From: Gemmatimonadota bacterium
GTDB taxonomy: Bacteria; Gemmatimonadota; Gemmatimonadetes; Longimicrobiales; Longimicrobiaceae
Assembly: GCA_019348475.1 (NCBI GenBank)
Contig: JAHWJJ010000203.1
Span: 1 to 7,895, forward strand
Direction: 5' to 3'
DNA: 7,895 nucleotides
The notes beneath the pieces are model-generated. The model ran no database searches and was not told the DNA's origin. It saw nothing but the letters and a program-made list of their open reading frames with translations. Position numbers and translations under genes: made by a program. Positions 1-5,487 of this stretch are shown here, one piece after another. Within the stretch, counting starts at the first letter, position 1. The number at the start of each line of letters is the position of its first letter.

Positions 1-454
1 CGCTGAGGATGGCGTCGATCATCCCGCCCTCGATGATCGAATAGGCGTTGGCGCCCAGGCCGGTGTCGCGCAGCAGGTCGTGGATGTCGCGCAGGCGGCA
101 GCCCTGGCGGTTCAGCGAGTACTCGCTGCCCCCCTCGCGAAACACCTTGCGGGCGATCTCGATCTCGCTCCGCGGCACGGGAACGCTGCCGTCCTCGTTG
201 CTGAAGACGAGCGATACCTCGGCGTAGTTGAGGGGACGGCGGCGGGTGCTGCCCTGGAAGATCACCTCTTCCATCTTGGCCGAGCGCAGGGCGCCCGCGC
301 GGGTTTCGCCCAGCACCCAGCGCACGGCGTCGGCGGTGTTGCTCTTGCCGCAGCCGTTGGAGCCCACGATGGCGGTCACGCCGTCGCGAAGCTCCAGCAC
401 CGTTTTGTCGGCGAACGACTTGAAGCCGTGCAGCTGGAGCGAGCGGAGCTTGAT
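1..454 (-). CDS. smc: Chromosome segregation protein SMC, N-terminal part (cut by window edge)
   Basis: SMC is the ATPase of the bacterial condensin complex (with ScpA and ScpB) that organises and segregates the chromosome. The 151 visible codons are the N-terminal half of the ATPase head. They open with the family signature KLRSLQLHGFKSFADKT, followed by the Walker A motif GSNGCGKS at residues 31-38, the RWVLGE segment, the Q-loop in VIFQGST (about 64-70) and the segment LNRQGCRLRDIHDLL before the frame leaves the window. The coiled coils, hinge and Walker B half lie outside. The start is odd. Homology places the first codon at 454-452, but it reads ATC, and no ATG, GTG or TTG lies in this frame for at least 90 bases upstream. 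No Shine-Dalgarno sequence sits at the right distance, so translation was presumably coupled to the upstream SPOR gene. Product assignment is firm; the start codon is not. Confidence 0.93.
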   Translation of the reverse strand, partial: MKLRSLQLHGFKSFADKTVLELRDGVTAIVGSNGCGKSNTADAVRWVLGETRAGALRSAKMEEVIFQGSTRRRPLNYAEVSLVFSNEDGSVPVPRSEIEIARKVFREGGSEYSLNRQGCRLRDIHDLLRDTGLGANAYSIIEGGMIDAILS

Positions 455-2007
455 GTGGGGGTGGCGGGGGGGCGGCCCGAGCGCTCCACCAGCCGCGGCG
501 GAATGCTGGCGCCGGTCAGGATTTTTGCCATGGGGGCCGCGCTGGCGCTGTCGCGGTAGGCGCCGCCGTACACCTTCCACCGCTCGCTGCCGTCGGTGTA
601 CGGCACGGCCGCCACGTAGGCGGGAATGGCGCGGCGGGTGAGGGAGTCGGCGCGGGCGCGCGCCTGCGCGGCCGTGGGGTACTCGCCCAGCTCGTACGCC
701 AGCGGGCGGTGGTCGATCAGCGCGTAGCGCCCGCCCGCCGCCTCTTCGTCGATCACGTCCTCGGCCAGCAGCCGCTCGCGCAGCGCGGTGACGGCGGCGG
801 TGTCGCCCGCCATCCCCGCCATCACCTTCCAGTAGGTGATCCCCTGGTTGGCTTCGGGGACGATGAAGAACTGCGCCTCGGTGAACCGCCGCGCCACGTC
901 GCCGGAGAACTTCGCGGCATCGTCCCAGCTCTGGAAGTTGCGCACCTGCACGGAGTACGGAAGCATGGACCCGGCCTCCGCCACCGGCGCAGCGGACGCG
1001 GCCGGCGCGGGGGCGGCGGCCGGCGCCGCGGGCTCCGGCCCGCGGGTGGTGGACCCGATCAGGTCCGGAAAGCCGGGGATGTAGGTCGGCCCCAGGAACA
1101 CCAGCGCCGCCAGGAGCGCGATCAGGAGAAGGAGCAGCAGCAGCGGGGACACGGCCCGCCTGCGCTTCTTCGGCTCCTCCGCGTCCGTCCACTCCGGGTC
1201 GGGGACGGGGATGACGTTCGGGGCAACCTGCGCACCGGAAGCGCCGGCGGCCCCGGCTGCGGGAACGGCGCTCGCGCCGGCCAGCTCCGTGCGCGTGCCC
1301 GGCGGCGCCTTCCAGGGTGCGACAGGCTCCGGCTCGGGAAAGCGGTCCGCGGGGGACGTGGGGCGCGCGGCGGGCGCGGCGGCGGCACCGTCGCGCCGCG
1401 GCGGCGTGAGCCAGGCGCGCACGGCGAAGTCGGCGGCCAGCTCCGGCGGGAGCGGGCTGGCGCCGTCGGCGCCGCCCAGCAGGATGGCCTCGCTCACGAA
1501 GCGGCGCAGCGACGGCAGCTCGGGCGCGTCGCTGGGGACGAACAGGAGGAGCGCCGCGTTGTTGTCGCGGAACCCGGCGACGATCTTGTCCCAGCGCGGG
1601 TGGCGGAGAACGGCGCCGGGATCCGGGGTGTAGGTGCCGCTGGAGATGAGGTAGAACCCGCGCCCGGGAACGGCCCGCGCGCTGCGGGCCAGCGACGCGC
1701 CGTACAGGAAGATGTCGACCACGCCGTCCTGGTTGGGCATGCCGATGCGGTCGTTGAGGAACGGGTCCTCCAGGCACAGGTCCGCCAGGACGGTGCGGCG
1801 GCCGGCGGCGTGCCAGCCGGTGGCCAGGCTTACGGCGGCGTCGGCGGCCCAGTCGCGGTCGGCGGCGCGGTCGAACAGCAGCAGCACGGGCCCCGGCGCC
1901 GCCGTCTCGCCGGCGACGGGCGCGGGCAGGCGCTCGAACGACGGGTCGAAGAACGTGGGCGAGGGCACCGGTCCCGGTCCGCCGGCGTGCGGCTGCGAAT
2001 GCGTCAT
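376..2007 (-). CDS. SPOR-domain membrane protein with degenerate MinD/ParA-like N-domain; reads through into smc
   Basis: The frame encodes 543 residues from the ATG at 2007. Residues about 40-180 resemble a MinD/ParA ATPase fold (RRTVLADLCLEDPFLNDRIG matches the VLLIDxDLxDPSL segment), but the Walker A region is replaced by FDRAADRDWAAD with no GKT/S, so ATP binding is doubtful. A Pro/Ala-rich linker follows (about 205-275), then a basic KKRRR stop and one transmembrane helix (about 286-306), another Ala/Pro linker, and two SPOR-like units (about 350-400 and 436-495). SPOR domains bind denuded septal peptidoglycan, so the likely topology is cytoplasmic N-domain and periplasmic SPOR. The natural end was probably after residue 518 (PPATPT): the next codon is TCA where a TGA would overlap the smc start, and the frame now runs 25 more residues to a stop at 376-378. 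A TTG at 2103 would add 32 residues; I prefer the ATG, though neither has a clear ribosome binding site. Confidence 0.8.
   Translation of the reverse strand: MTHSQPHAGGPGPVPSPTFFDPSFERLPAPVAGETAAPGPVLLLFDRAADRDWAADAAVSLATGWHAAGRRTVLADLCLEDPFLNDRIGMPNQDGVVDIFLYGASLARSARAVPGRGFYLISSGTYTPDPGAVLRHPRWDKIVAGFRDNNAALLLFVPSDAPELPSLRRFVSEAILLGGADGASPLPPELAADFAVRAWLTPPRRDGAAAAPAARPTSPADRFPEPEPVAPWKAPPGTRTELAGASAVPAAGAAGASGAQVAPNVIPVPDPEWTDAEEPKKRRRAVSPLLLLLLLIALLAALVFLGPTYIPGFPDLIGSTTRGPEPAAPAAAPAPAASAAPVAEAGSMLPYSVQVRNFQSWDDAAKFSGDVARRFTEAQFFIVPEANQGITYWKVMAGMAGDTAAVTALRERLLAEDVIDEEAAGGRYALIDHRPLAYELGEYPTAAQARARADSLTRRAIPAYVAAVPYTDGSERWKVYGGAYRDSASAAPMAKILTGASIPPRLVERSGRPPATPTSSSARSSCTASSRSPTKRCWSFATA
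452..452. other. Single base that removes both the SPOR-gene stop and the smc start
   Basis: On the minus strand the junction reads CCC ACA TCA AGC in the SPOR frame and CAC ATC AAG CTC in the smc frame. If plus-strand base 452 were c instead of g, the minus strand would read ACATGAAG. That gives a TGA stop for the SPOR gene and an ATG start for smc in the common 4-base ATGA overlap. One base explains both anomalies, so it is the likely site of a sequencing or consensus error or a real point mutation. Confidence 0.7.
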
Positions 2008-2390
2008 GGGTTCTGAAGGCTGGGCGGAGGCGCGCCGTGGCGCGGGATGGTCCGGCGACCGAATGCAGAGCGGAAAGTAAACGGCGGAGTCGTTGAGGGG
2101 CAAGCGTTTGGGGGGATGGACAGCTCGAACCGCGGGTCGAAACGACCGGTTTCAACTACTCGGCCGTGCTTTCGCGGAATCCGCCGGAAGTGATGCGGCG
2201 TCGGCTCGGGATACCACGCCTGGGACAACAGCCGTATCGTTGCCTACGGGGCGCGCAGCCCGACCCGGAGCGCAGCGGACGGCACGCCCAGGCGACAGAA
2301 TTCACCGGATCGAGGTTCAAGTGCCTGGCCGCTGGGCCAACGTGGTTCGTTCCTGGGCACCTGAACCTGGGCACTCGAACCTGCTCTTCG
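2008..2390. other. Non-coding gap with short repeats, between rsfS and the SPOR gene
   Basis: No reading frame in this 383-base stretch looks like a protein on either strand, and I see no tRNA or convincing promoter. The left part (2008-2210) shows nothing recognisable. Positions 2217-2294 hold a weak nested inverted repeat: cgcctggg at 2217-2224 pairs with cccaggcg at 2287-2294, with ccgta/tacgg inside. Positions 2313-2383 hold a better repeat cluster, listed separately. The promoter of the SPOR gene must lie here if it is not read through from rsfS, but I cannot place it. Confidence 0.6.
2313..2383. repeat. Cluster of short direct and inverted repeats just downstream of rsfS
   Basis: Two imperfect 14-base direct repeats stand back to back: ctgggcacctgaac at 2353-2366 and ctgggcactcgaac at 2367-2380. 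The second, with flanks (2366-2382), is also an inverted copy of aggttcaagtgcctgg at 2313-2328, so RNA could fold across a loop of about 37 bases. A small hairpin tggcc-gctg-ggcca lies at 2326-2339. The cluster begins 8 bases past the rsfS stop. There is no U-tract, so it is a poor intrinsic terminator. It looks more like a dispersed short intergenic repeat, though only genome-wide comparison could show that. Confidence 0.6.
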
Positions 2391-2774
2391 TCAGGCGGCC
2401 TGCGGCTGCAGCCGGTGGATGGGCGCGTCGCCCCACAGCCGCTCCAGCTGGTAGAACTCGCGCGCCGCCGGGTGAAACACGTGCACCACGAAGCTGAAGT
2501 AGTCCACCAGGATCCACCGCCCGCCCCGCTCGCCCTCCACGTTCAGCGGACGCGTGCCCGCCTGTTTGAGTTCGTCGACCATGTGGTCGGCGATGGCGGC
2601 CACGTGCGTGTCGCTGGTGCCGCTGGCGATGAGAAAGAAATCGGTGGCGCTGCTCAGGTTGCGCAGGTCCATCAGCACCACGTCGTTGGCCTTGCGGTCG
2701 AAGAGCAGGTCCACGGCGCGGGACACCTCGTCGGGGAGGTCCTTGATCTCGGGTGCGGCGGGCGTGTCAGTCAT
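2391..2774 (-). CDS. rsfS: Ribosomal silencing factor RsfS
   Basis: RsfS (DUF143/Iojap family) binds ribosomal protein L14 on the 50S subunit and blocks joining to 30S, damping translation when nutrients are short. The 127 residues match the family along their length: the core DVVLMDLRNLSSATDFFLIA at about 31-50, SGTSDTHVAAIADHMVDEL at 51-69, EGERGGRWILVDYFSFVVHVF at about 80-100, and the closing segment FYQLERLWGDA at 107-117. The ATG at 2774 has an AGGA four bases upstream and gives the usual family length; in-frame codons further upstream cross the rplI terminator hairpin and are not family-like. The gene follows rplI by 187 bases, a gap holding that hairpin, so it may have its own promoter, which I cannot locate. 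Elsewhere rsfS is usually near nadD; here its downstream neighbour is the SPOR gene. Confidence 0.95.
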   Translation of the reverse strand: MTDTPAAPEIKDLPDEVSRAVDLLFDRKANDVVLMDLRNLSSATDFFLIASGTSDTHVAAIADHMVDELKQAGTRPLNVEGERGGRWILVDYFSFVVHVFHPAAREFYQLERLWGDAPIHRLQPQAA

Positions 2775-2839
2775 CCGGTCCTGTCCCAAAAGTCCGTCCC
2801 TCAAACAGGGGAAAACGCGTGCGTGATGCGCAAGTTGGC

Positions 2840-2859
2840 GCCGCCGGGCCCACGGCGGC
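2840..2859 (-). other. Small GC hairpin in the rsfS upstream region
   Basis: gccgcc at 2840-2845 and ggcggc at 2854-2859 form a six-base-pair stem with an 8-base loop in the stretch between the rplI terminator and rsfS. It could be part of the rsfS leader, but in DNA this GC-rich a stem of this size can arise by chance. Confidence 0.3.
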
Positions 2860-2902
2860 AAGTCGGGTGCCGGGCCCGGCCTCGGCGCGCCCGCTGATGC
2901 GC

Positions 2903-2938
2903 GAGGGGGCGGCTTCCGCACCGGAAAGCCGCCCCCTC
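2903..2938 (-). terminator. Strong hairpin after rplI
   Basis: The arms gagggggcggcttcc (2903-2917) and ggaaagccgccccctc (2923-2938) pair almost perfectly, with one bulged base and a 5-base loop. The hairpin starts 23 bases past the rplI stop and would end the rpsF-rpsR-rplI transcript. There is no U-run after the stem on either strand, so it is a non-canonical intrinsic terminator, or an mRNA 3'-end protecting structure. Confidence 0.75.
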
Positions 2939-2961
2939 AGCCGTCGTGCCCCGCCGGAGGA

Positions 2962-3408
2962 CTATTCCTCGGCGATGACCCACACCTTGATCTCCGGGCG
3001 AACCTGCGTGTGCAGGCGCACGGGTACGCTGTGCACGCCCAGCGACTTGATGGGCTCGTCCAGCTCGATCTGGCGGCGGTCGATCTGGATCCCCTGCTCC
3101 GCCAGCTTGTCGGCGATGTCGCCGCTGGTGATGGAGCCGAAGAGCTTGCCTTCCTGGCCCGCGCGGGCGTTGAAGGTCAGCGACACGCCCTCGAGGGCGC
3201 CGGCCTGCTGGCGCGCCTCGCTCAGCGTCTCGGCCTCGCGGCGGCCCAGGGCGGCGCGCTCGGCCTCCATGCGGCGCACGTTGGCCGGCGAGGCCTCGTA
3301 CGCCAGCCCCTTGGGGATCAGGTAGTTGCGTCCGTACCCGGGCTTTACGTCGACCACGTCGCCGGCGTCGCCCAGGTTGTCGATACGGTCCCTGAGGATG
3401 ACCTGCAT
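2962..3408 (-). CDS. rplI: 50S ribosomal protein L9
   Basis: L9 binds 23S rRNA at the base of the L1 stalk and bridges outward through a long helix. At 148 residues it has the usual bacterial length. The N-terminal RNA-binding domain carries the family signature MQVILRDRIDNLG, then GDVVDVKPGYGRNYLIPKGLA (about 16-36). The connecting helix spans about 41-75, and the C-terminal domain includes GKLFGSITSGDIADKL (about 87-102) and a typical end, EIKVWVIAEE. The ATG at 3408 has GGAGATAA upstream; the rpsR stop TGA overlaps the beginning of that site (TGAGGAG), so the two genes are tightly linked, 12 bases apart. It is the last gene of the rpsF operon before the hairpin at 2903-2938. Confidence 0.97.
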   Translation of the reverse strand: MQVILRDRIDNLGDAGDVVDVKPGYGRNYLIPKGLAYEASPANVRRMEAERAALGRREAETLSEARQQAGALEGVSLTFNARAGQEGKLFGSITSGDIADKLAEQGIQIDRRQIELDEPIKSLGVHSVPVRLHTQVRPEIKVWVIAEE

Positions 3409-3420
3409 GATGTTATCTCC

Positions 3421-3642
3421 TCAGCTCTCGTGGCCGGCGATGTACGGCAGCAGGGCCAGGTAGCGGCCCCGCTTGATGGCGGTGCCCACCTGCCGCTGGT
3501 GCCGGGCGCACATGCCGCTGATGCGCCGCGGCAGGATCTTGCCGCGCTCGGTGATGAAGCGGCCGAGCGTCTTCTCGTCCTTGTAGTCCACGTTGCGCAC
3601 CGCGCCCTCACACATGGGGCAGGTCTTGCGTCCTCCGCGCAT
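3421..3642 (-). CDS. rpsR: 30S ribosomal protein S18, zinc-binding form
   Basis: S18 pairs with S6 on the platform of the 30S subunit. The 73-residue protein has the family core [20 protein letters not shown] (about 24-43) followed by CARHQRQ. It keeps all four likely zinc ligands, C8 and C11 (CPMC) with C45 and H48 (CARH), which makes it the C+ (zinc-binding) version of S18. Many bacteria also carry a zinc-free paralogue, but none is visible here. The ATG at 3642 lies 3 bases after the rpsF stop, and its Shine-Dalgarno GGAGGG is formed by the last codons of rpsF, so translation is probably coupled. Confidence 0.97.
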   Translation of the reverse strand: MRGGRKTCPMCEGAVRNVDYKDEKTLGRFITERGKILPRRISGMCARHQRQVGTAIKRGRYLALLPYIAGHES

Positions 3643-3645
3643 GGC

Positions 3646-4005
3646 TCAGCCCTCCCCTTCTTCGTCGGACTCGTCTTCGCGCTTCTCCACCGGCGGGATG
3701 GGCGTGGTGGGCAGGTTGCCCTCGTTCACCACCACCAGGTAGCGAAGGACCTCGTCGTCCAGCTTGAGCGCGCGCTCGAACTCCGGCAGCGCCTCGCCGG
3801 GGGCGCGAAAGTGCTCCACCACGTAGTAGCCGCTGGTCTGGCGCTCCACCTCGTACGCCAGCTGCCGCCGACCCCAGTGGTCCGTCTCGGTGATCTCGCC
3901 GCCGTTGGCGCCCGTAAGCAGCCCGTGGTAGCGGTCCAGCTTTTCGGTCACCTGCGCCTCCTCCAGCGTGGGGGCGAAGATGTACACGATCTCGTAGTCC
4001 CTCAA
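3646..4005 (-). CDS. rpsF: 30S ribosomal protein S6 (TTG start)
   Basis: S6 binds S18 and 16S rRNA helix 22-23 on the 30S platform. The 119-residue protein begins (M)RDYEIVYIFAPTLEEAQV, the family N-terminus. WGRRQLAYEVERQTSGYYVVEHF at about 54-76 is the central RNA/S18-binding part, and LKLDDEVLRYLVVV follows before an acidic tail (EDESDEEGEG). The start must be TTG at 4005-4003: it gives the exact family N-terminus, has AGGTGA four bases upstream, and no in-frame ATG is available. The frame is open further upstream to a GTG at 4095, but that part lies before the inferred transcript start and is not S6-like. It is the first gene of rpsF-rpsR-rplI. Confidence 0.96.
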   Translation of the reverse strand: MRDYEIVYIFAPTLEEAQVTEKLDRYHGLLTGANGGEITETDHWGRRQLAYEVERQTSGYYVVEHFRAPGEALPEFERALKLDDEVLRYLVVVNEGNLPTTPIPPVEKREDESDEEGEG

Positions 4006-4028
4006 AGTGTCACCTGTCCTCTGGACAT
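4002..4028 (-). CDS. Possible 8-codon leader ORF overlapping the rpsF start
   Basis: An ATG at 4028 opens a short frame reading MSRGQVTL, ending in a TGA whose first two bases are the last two of the rpsF TTG (TTGA overlap). Its frame passes through the rpsF Shine-Dalgarno AGGTGA. Upstream lies only a weak GGGG. It could couple rpsF initiation to leader translation, or be a chance ORF; nothing in the sequence proves translation. Confidence 0.25.
   Translation of the reverse strand: MSRGQVTL
4015..4027 (-). promoter_or_regulatory. Leader hairpin next to the rpsF ribosome binding site
   Basis: In the rpsF mRNA the arms TGTCC and GGACA pair around a 3-base AGA loop. The last base of the right arm is the first base of the Shine-Dalgarno AGGTG, so opening or protein binding of this stem could affect initiation. 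The stem is short (5 bp) and its role is inferred. Confidence 0.4.
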
Positions 4029-4031
4029 GAG

Positions 4032-4055
4032 GCCCCGCGCCGGTGCGCGCGGAGC
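4032..4055 (-). promoter_or_regulatory. Central hairpin of the rpsF leader, candidate S6:S18 autoregulatory site
   Basis: In the mRNA sense GCTCCGCGC pairs with GCGCGGGGC (nine base pairs, one G-U) around the loop GCACCG. In many bacteria the S6:S18 complex represses its own operon by binding a leader RNA with a conserved CCG element, and this loop does contain CCG. I cannot confirm the rest of that consensus by eye, so assignment to the known S6:S18 leader motif is tentative. Confidence 0.4.
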
Positions 4056-4071
4056 AGGATTTGAAAACGAC

Positions 4072-4093
4072 GCTCCCCCGTTTCCGGGGGAGC
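4072..4093 (-). promoter_or_regulatory. GNRA-capped hairpin at the 5' end of the rpsF transcript
   Basis: GCTCCCCCG and CGGGGGAGC form a perfect 9-bp stem closed by a GAAA tetraloop in the minus-strand (mRNA) sense. The promoter -10 box ends at 4099, so transcription should start near 4092, and the RNA would begin at the foot of this stem. A 5'-terminal hairpin of this kind can protect mRNA from 5'-dependent decay. It could also serve as the terminator of tesB, but it lies past the rpsF promoter and a T-run (GTCGTTTTC) follows only 5 bases after the stem. Confidence 0.6.
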
Positions 4094-4098
4094 ACGAG

Positions 4099-4127
4099 AT
4101 TATAGCGTCACGGGCCGGATCGTGCAA
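4099..4127 (-). promoter_or_regulatory. Sigma70-type promoter of the rpsF-rpsR-rplI operon
   Basis: The minus strand reads TTGCAC (4127-4122), a 17-base spacer, then a perfect TATAAT (4104-4099). The -10 is ideal, the -35 keeps the TTG, and the spacing is optimal. TATAAT is rare by chance in DNA this GC-rich. It lies 94 bases upstream of the rpsF start and points at it, giving a leader of about 87 bases. Confidence 0.75.
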
Positions 4128-4229
4128 CCGCTGTAGGGCGCTCTTTCCGCAACTGCCGGCGAGCCCCCCGGGTGCAATGCCGGCGCCAGGAGCTCGACGC
4201 CGGAGCGCTGCGAATCCTCGACGATCGCC

Positions 4230-5129
4230 TCAGGTCCCGCCCGCCGGCTTCGTGGTGAGCCGCAGCAGGCCCTCCTGCGCGGTGGAGGCGGCCATCGTGC
4301 CGTCGCGGGTGAAGAGGGAGCCGCGGGTAAAGCCGCGCGCGCCAGCCGTGGCGGGCGCGTCGGTGGCGTACAGCAGCCAGTCGTCCACGCGAAAGGGTCG
4401 GTGGAACCAGACGGCGTGGTCCAGGCTGGCGGCCTGTACGCGGCGCATCAGGAACGACAGCCCGTGCGGCAGAAGCGCCGTCCCCAGCAGCCCGTAGTCC
4501 GAGGCGTACGCCAGCACCGCCTGGTGCAGGATCGGCTCGTCGGGCATGGTCCCCTCGGCGCGGAACCACACGTGCTTCAGCGGCGGCTGCACGCGCGGCG
4601 CGAACGGGTCCACCGGCGCCACCGGGCGAAAGTCGATGGGCCGGTCCTGCGTGTACACGTCGCGCACGGATTCGGGGATGCGCTCCGCCATCGCCCGCAC
4701 CAGGTCCAGCTCGCGGGGAAGCTCTTCGGGCGGCGGCACGTGGGGCATGGCCGCGCCGTGCTCGATCCCCTGCTCCTCCACGTGAAAGGAGCAGAGCATG
4801 GAACAGATCTCGCGCCCCTCCTGGATGGCCAACACGCGGCGCGTGGTAAAGCTGCGCCCGTCGCGGATGCGGTCCACCTGGTAGACGATGGGCGTGCTCA
4901 CGTCGCCGGGAAGCATGAAGTAGCCGTGCAGCGAGTGCGCCTGCCGCCCCTCGACCGTGCGGCCCGCCGCCACCAGCGCCTGCGCCAGCACCTGTCCCCC
5001 GAACACCCGCCCCGAGCCGATGTCGCGGTTCTGCCCGCGGAACAGGTTCAGCTCCAGCCGCTCCAGGTCCAGCAGGCGCAGCAGCAGGTCCAGCGGCTGC
5101 CCCGCCCCGTTCTCATCGCTCATCGTCAT
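4230..5129 (-). CDS. tesB: Acyl-CoA thioesterase II
   Basis: TesB hydrolyses acyl-CoA to free fatty acid and CoA in the cytoplasm and is built as a double hotdog fold. The 299 residues cover both halves: RVFGGQVLAQAL (41-52) and HSLHGYFMLPGD (65-76) in the first, FRAEGTMPDEPILHQAVLAYASDYGLL (about 189-215) and DHAVWFHRPFRVDDWLLY (about 237-254) in the second, ending in ASTAQEGLLR. The catalytic set of E. coli TesB (Asp204, Thr228, Gln278) aligns with D211, S235 and Q285. The Thr is replaced by Ser, which keeps the hydroxyl. Two ATGs, 5129 and 5123, are possible, both with only weak GGA-type sites upstream. It is separated from the rpsF promoter by about 100 bases with no gene, and faces away from the plus-strand remnant on its other side. 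Confidence 0.94.
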   Translation of the reverse strand: MTMSDENGAGQPLDLLLRLLDLERLELNLFRGQNRDIGSGRVFGGQVLAQALVAAGRTVEGRQAHSLHGYFMLPGDVSTPIVYQVDRIRDGRSFTTRRVLAIQEGREICSMLCSFHVEEQGIEHGAAMPHVPPPEELPRELDLVRAMAERIPESVRDVYTQDRPIDFRPVAPVDPFAPRVQPPLKHVWFRAEGTMPDEPILHQAVLAYASDYGLLGTALLPHGLSFLMRRVQAASLDHAVWFHRPFRVDDWLLYATDAPATAGARGFTRGSLFTRDGTMAASTAQEGLLRLTTKPAGGT

Positions 5130-5164
5130 CCGTCCGCTGTGGTTCGAGGACGCTCCGCGGCGGC

Positions 5165-5193
5165 AATCTGGCAGCCCCGCGGCGTGATCTCAA
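5165..5193 (-). promoter_or_regulatory. Weak candidate promoter for tesB
   Basis: TTGAGA (5193-5188) matches the -35 consensus at five of six bases. A 17-base spacer leads to CAGATT (5170-5165), which matches the -10 at only three. The position, about 36 bases before the tesB ATG, is sensible, but the -10 is poor. Confidence 0.25.
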
Positions 5194-5208
5194 CCGCATC
5201 CGCCATCG

Positions 5209-5487
5209 TTGCCAGCAGAGCAGTACCTGGACATGCACGCGGACAGTGACATCGACGTCTTCGCGCCTGGGGAGGGCGTGGACGACCTGGATACCCCGCT
5301 GCTCCTCGGCGAGGGGACGCTCGAAGCGTGGATCCTGTTGAGCCGGGAGGTCAACGTCCGCCGCTACACGCGTGAGAAGCTGGAGGGCAGGCACACGGGA
5401 GGATTTCTCAGTTCGGTCCCGGCCGGGCCCAGGACGTGGCTGATCGGCAACCACAGGGCGTTGTCGCCCGGAGGAGGCGCATCGTGA
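5209..5487 (+). pseudogene. Truncated minimal nucleotidyltransferase (MNT) remnant
   Basis: The frame (92 codons from a TTG at 5209; first ATG at 5233) carries DSDIDVF at residues 12-18, the metal-binding DxD strand of pol-beta-type nucleotidyltransferases. Then comes SREVNVRRYTREKLEGRHTGG (about 45-65) and FLSSVPAGPRTWLIGNHRAL (66-85), which fits the end of MNT proteins (the pattern REVN..Y...E...G.FL..V...P...LIG). Missing is everything before it, including the GSxxRG helix and any N-terminal winged helix. A stop at 5185-5187 closes the frame, and the TTG has no Shine-Dalgarno. The neighbouring forward frame reads SRAVPGHARG just before its stop at 5247-5249, so a frameshift near 5247 is possible. 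It stands alone on the plus strand between minus-strand genes. MNT proteins often pair with HEPN-type toxins and AMPylate them. Family call is from motif memory and moderate; loss of function is inferred. Confidence 0.6.

Noticed and set aside
709..2016. Long plus-strand open frame of 435 codons
   Set aside because: It is antisense to the SPOR gene, is dominated by Arg/Gly/Ala repeats of the type produced by GC-rich antisense frames, and has no recognisable domain or ribosome binding site.
2008..2103. Upstream TTG start for the SPOR gene adding 32 residues
   Set aside because: The extra residues are low-complexity, there is no ribosome binding site, and an ATG is available at 2007; kept only as an alternative.
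2040..2103. TTGCCC, 17 bases, TTACTT as a promoter for the SPOR gene
   Set aside because: The -10 matches the consensus poorly and such matches are expected by chance; not listed as a feature.
2313..2383. T-loop-like strings (GGTTCAA, GGTTCGA) suggesting a tRNA
   Set aside because: No acceptor stem, anticodon arm or D-arm can be placed around them on either strand; they are parts of the repeat cluster.
4072..4093. Hairpin as a terminator for tesB
   Set aside because: It lies downstream of the rpsF promoter, about 140 bases past the tesB stop, and coincides with the predicted 5' end of the rpsF mRNA; a leader role fits better, though a dual role is not excluded.
3010..4497. Plus-strand open frame of 495 codons across the ribosomal protein operon
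   Set aside because: It lies opposite rpsF, rpsR, rplI and part of tesB, all certain genes; its composition (Ala/His/Arg/Val) is that of an antisense shadow.
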